From the NCBI GenBank assembly GCA_033794685.1, contig JARAYZ010000002.1: a DNA stretch of 64,000 nucleotides. One strand, given 5' to 3'. Positions within the stretch are counted from its first letter, which is position 1. Each line of letters opens with the position of its first letter. A model generated the notes under the pieces. That model saw nothing but the letters and a program-made list of their open reading frames with translations, made no database searches and was not told the DNA's origin. Shown here one piece after another: positions 62,298 to 64,000 of the stretch. Made by a program: the position numbers and the translations under genes. The stretch is from Lentzea sp033794685. GTDB taxonomy: Bacteria; Actinomycetota; Actinomycetes; Mycobacteriales; Pseudonocardiaceae.

Positions 62298-63160
62298 TCT
62301 ACACGCCTCGCGCGGTGGCGGCGATGCTGGGCATAGCCTCGACGACGCTGCGGACGTGGGATCAGCGCTACGGCCTGGGCCCCTCCCTGCGCAGCGAAGG
62401 CGGTCACCGGCGTTACGAGGACTCCGATGTGGAACGCCTCCGCCGCATGGTCGCGTTGACCGCACAGGGCGTCGCTCCCGCCGCCGCCGCCGAACTCGCC
62501 CGCCGGCCGCGGGCACACCGGCCGCCGCAGCCGCGGTCGCCTCTCACCGACGACGTGGCACAGGACGCCCGTCGCGGATTCCTCGCGTCGGCCAAGCGAC
62601 TCGACGAGCCGTTGATGCTCGACCTGGCCGGGAAGCTGGTCATCGAACACGGTGTCGTCGCCGCGTGGAACTCCGTGTTCCTCCCCTGCCTGGGAGACAT
62701 CGGCGAGACGATCGCCCGGAGCGGAAGCGGAGTGGAGATCGAGCACGTGGCGAGCGCGGCCGTGCTGCACGCTCTGCGCACCGTGCCCCGGCCGAGCAGG
62801 ATGGGCGTGCTGGCGGCCCTTCTCTCCACCGCACCGGAGGAGCAGCACGTGCTGCCACTGGAGGCACTCGGTGCCGCACTGTCCGAACAGGACTGCCTGT
62901 GGCGCGGTCTCGGGGCGCGGGTGCCGTCCCAGGCGTTGTGCGACGCCGTGGTGCTGCTGCAACCCGTCGTGACACTCGTCTGGGCGCATCGGGCCGAGCT
63001 GGCTGCCGGGGTGCCGCTGAACGAGCTGAACGCGCGGTCGGACACGCTGCTCGCGGTCGCGGGTCCGGGTTGGGCGGGACTCCCGCTCCCGGCGTTCGTG
63101 CGACGACCGGAAACGCTCACCGCCGCGATCGAACTGGTGCTCGCCGGCAGCGACGCCTGA
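62294..63160 (+). CDS. MerR-family regulator with degenerate B12-binding-like domain
   Basis: A 288-residue MerR-type protein. The winged helix is at the N-terminus (YTPRAVAAMLGIASTTLRTW, SEGGHRRYEDSDVERLRRM). The remainder resembles the C-terminal part of CarH/LitR photoreceptors: FLPCLGDIGETIAR looks like the cap helix, and a Rossmann-like segment follows with EEQHVLPLEALGAAL where cobalamin proteins have DxHxxG. The His is kept but the Asp and Gly are not, so vitamin B12 binding is doubtful. It is coupled by ATGA to the WhiB gene, so the two regulators are made together. Confidence 0.85.
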   Translation: MIYTPRAVAAMLGIASTTLRTWDQRYGLGPSLRSEGGHRRYEDSDVERLRRMVALTAQGVAPAAAAELARRPRAHRPPQPRSPLTDDVAQDARRGFLASAKRLDEPLMLDLAGKLVIEHGVVAAWNSVFLPCLGDIGETIARSGSGVEIEHVASAAVLHALRTVPRPSRMGVLAALLSTAPEEQHVLPLEALGAALSEQDCLWRGLGARVPSQALCDAVVLLQPVVTLVWAHRAELAAGVPLNELNARSDTLLAVAGPGWAGLPLPAFVRRPETLTAAIELVLAGSDA

Positions 63161-63165
63161 CCAGC

Positions 63166-63570
63166 TCAGCCGTGCCGCGCCTGGGCCGCCAGGCTGCCGA
63201 TGATCTTGTTCTTGATCCAGGCGACGGCGTCGGCCGAGGTCAGTGGCCGACGCGAGTGGAGCAGGAGCTGCGGGGCATCGCGCCAGACGCCCGTCCACGC
63301 GTCGAGCGCCGCCTGCTCCACCGCCGTCTCGCGATCGGCCTGACCACCCTCGGTCCGCACACTGATCAGGACCAGGCGGTGGAACGGGACCGACAGCAGG
63401 TCGTAGACACGGCCGAACGCGGTCCGGTCGCCCTGGGCGACGGCGGTCATCAGCTCGCCCAAGCACGTTCGTTCGAGCACGGACGCGCACACCGGGGTCC
63501 GCGAGGCTCCGCGAGTGAGCGGAGCCTCCTCCGCGTCCTGCGCGGTGGACGCGCGCGACGAAGACCTCAT
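63166..63570 (-). CDS. Short sigma-factor region-2-like protein
   Basis: A 134-residue ORF. LMTAVAQGDRTAFGRVYDLL and the following helices, with AVEQAALDAWTGVWRDAP, resemble ECF sigma region 2, which often begins LM..VA.GD..AF..LYD. Region 4 is missing and the protein ends soon after AVAWIKNKIIGSL. It could be a truncated sigma factor, a region-2-only regulator, or a coincidence. Its ATG overlaps the lipocalin-like stop by one base (TGATG), suggesting co-translation. It is convergent with the MerR gene. Confidence 0.6.
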   Translation of the reverse strand: MRSSSRASTAQDAEEAPLTRGASRTPVCASVLERTCLGELMTAVAQGDRTAFGRVYDLLSVPFHRLVLISVRTEGGQADRETAVEQAALDAWTGVWRDAPQLLLHSRRPLTSADAVAWIKNKIIGSLAAQARHG

Positions 63571-64000
63571 CACTCGGCAGGACACGGTGAAACCGACTCC
63601 GGAGCGCCGCCGTCCTGCGCCGTGATCTTGAAGTCGCAGAGTTCGTAACCGTTGCGCAGCAGCGCTGTCGCCATGCCGGCGATGTCCTTCTTGGACGGAG
63701 TGGCGGTGCGCGCCAGCACGAAGCCCGACCTGCGGTCCGGTGCGCCCACCACCGCCCAGCGGTAGTCGCGGTCGAGGCCGATCACCCAGTAGGTCCCCGG
63801 CCGGTCGAAGTTCCACCCGTCCGCGGTCCTGACGAACGACACCTGCAGCTTCGACGTCGAGCCGGGATTCTCCTGACGGGCCCTGCCCTCCAGCGACGTG
63901 ATCCCGCCATCCGCACGGGTGCACGAGTTGACGACCTTCACCTGTCCCTCGGGCAGCAGGGTGTACACCGCGTTGTCGTTGCGAGCGCACTGCGCCTGGA
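63570..64000 (-). CDS. Lipocalin/Blc-like protein, N-terminus beyond window edge
   Basis: About 143 C-terminal residues are visible; the reading frame is open at the right edge, so the start and any signal peptide lie outside. AQCARNDNAVYTLLPEGQVK with VVNSCTR, GTYWVIGLDRDYRWAVVGAP and GFVLARTATPSKKDI resemble the bacterial lipocalin Blc, where YWVLALD..Y..A.VG is a family phrase. Blc-type lipocalins bind lipids at the cell envelope. The stop overlaps the start of the sigma-like ORF by one base. A late Cys pair (CDFKI, CPAE) could form a disulfide. Confidence 0.72.
   Translation of the reverse strand, partial: QAQCARNDNAVYTLLPEGQVKVVNSCTRADGGITSLEGRARQENPGSTSKLQVSFVRTADGWNFDRPGTYWVIGLDRDYRWAVVGAPDRRSGFVLARTATPSKKDIAGMATALLRNGYELCDFKITAQDGGAPESVSPCPAE

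Noticed and set aside
1..64000. tRNA, rRNA, CRISPR arrays, attachment sites or replication origins
   Set aside because: I looked for cloverleaf-like sequences, regularly spaced repeats and DnaA-box clusters and found none I could support; a tRNAscan and CRISPR search would settle it.

Overview
The window is high-GC actinomycete DNA: GTG starts are common, gene ends overlap as ATGA/GTGA, and it encodes WhiB, AfsR/SARP, BkdR, ECF42 and PucR-type proteins. The style suggests a Pseudonocardiales-type genome, but I cannot name a species. No rRNA, tRNA, CRISPR array, insertion sequence or phage gene was seen.

Region 1 (1-32.5 kb) is the right-hand part of a nonribosomal peptide cluster that continues past the left edge. 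A fatty-acyl-AMP ligase-ACP-heterocyclization protein (cut by the edge) reads leftward, and an aryl-AMP ligase reads rightward. Two genes look like the piperazate pair KtzT/KtzI. A five-gene rightward operon takes tryptophan through chlorination (RebH/PrnA-like halogenase plus flavin reductase), ring opening (tryptophan dioxygenase, kynurenine formamidase) and side-chain removal (kynureninase), so the expected product is a chloroanthranilate. Opposite it is a tightly coupled leftward operon: a 5438-residue five-module NRPS, an alpha/beta-hydrolase with Cys instead of Ser in its nucleophile elbow, a hotdog thioesterase, an A-PCP didomain with a Val-like code, and a P450. Module 4 of the NRPS has lost its adenylation domain except for a stub. 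The simplest reading is a SyrC/CmaE-type trans-loading route: A-PCP activates Val, the P450 may hydroxylate it, and the Cys enzyme shuttles it to the A-less module. Hand-read codes give Thr / Pro-like / piperazate-like / (trans-loaded) / N-methyl-X, released by a C-terminal thioesterase.

Region 2 (32.5-42.6 kb) opens with a decayed isochorismatase-family gene that marks the cluster edge. It then holds a lipoprotein, a branched-chain 2-oxoacid dehydrogenase operon (E1alpha-E1beta-E2) divergent from a BkdR-like Lrp regulator, a Ser/Thr kinase fused to a CBM2-like domain, a four-fold cold-shock-domain protein, a LuxR regulator and a secreted protein.

Region 3 (42.6-64 kb) is regulatory and housekeeping: an AfsR-like regulator, an alcohol dehydrogenase-SDR pair, a GAF-PP2C phosphatase, a DUF1579-like protein divergent from a YCII-ECF42 pair, two PucR-like regulators followed by a LysR regulator, a small secreted protein, a methyltransferase-like protein, a multi-PAS LuxR protein, a secreted S1 protease, a coupled WhiB-MerR pair, and a lipocalin-like gene (cut by the right edge) coupled to a sigma-region-2-like ORF.

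All family calls come from reading motifs by eye; no database search was run. Substrate codes were aligned by hand to the GrsA positions.
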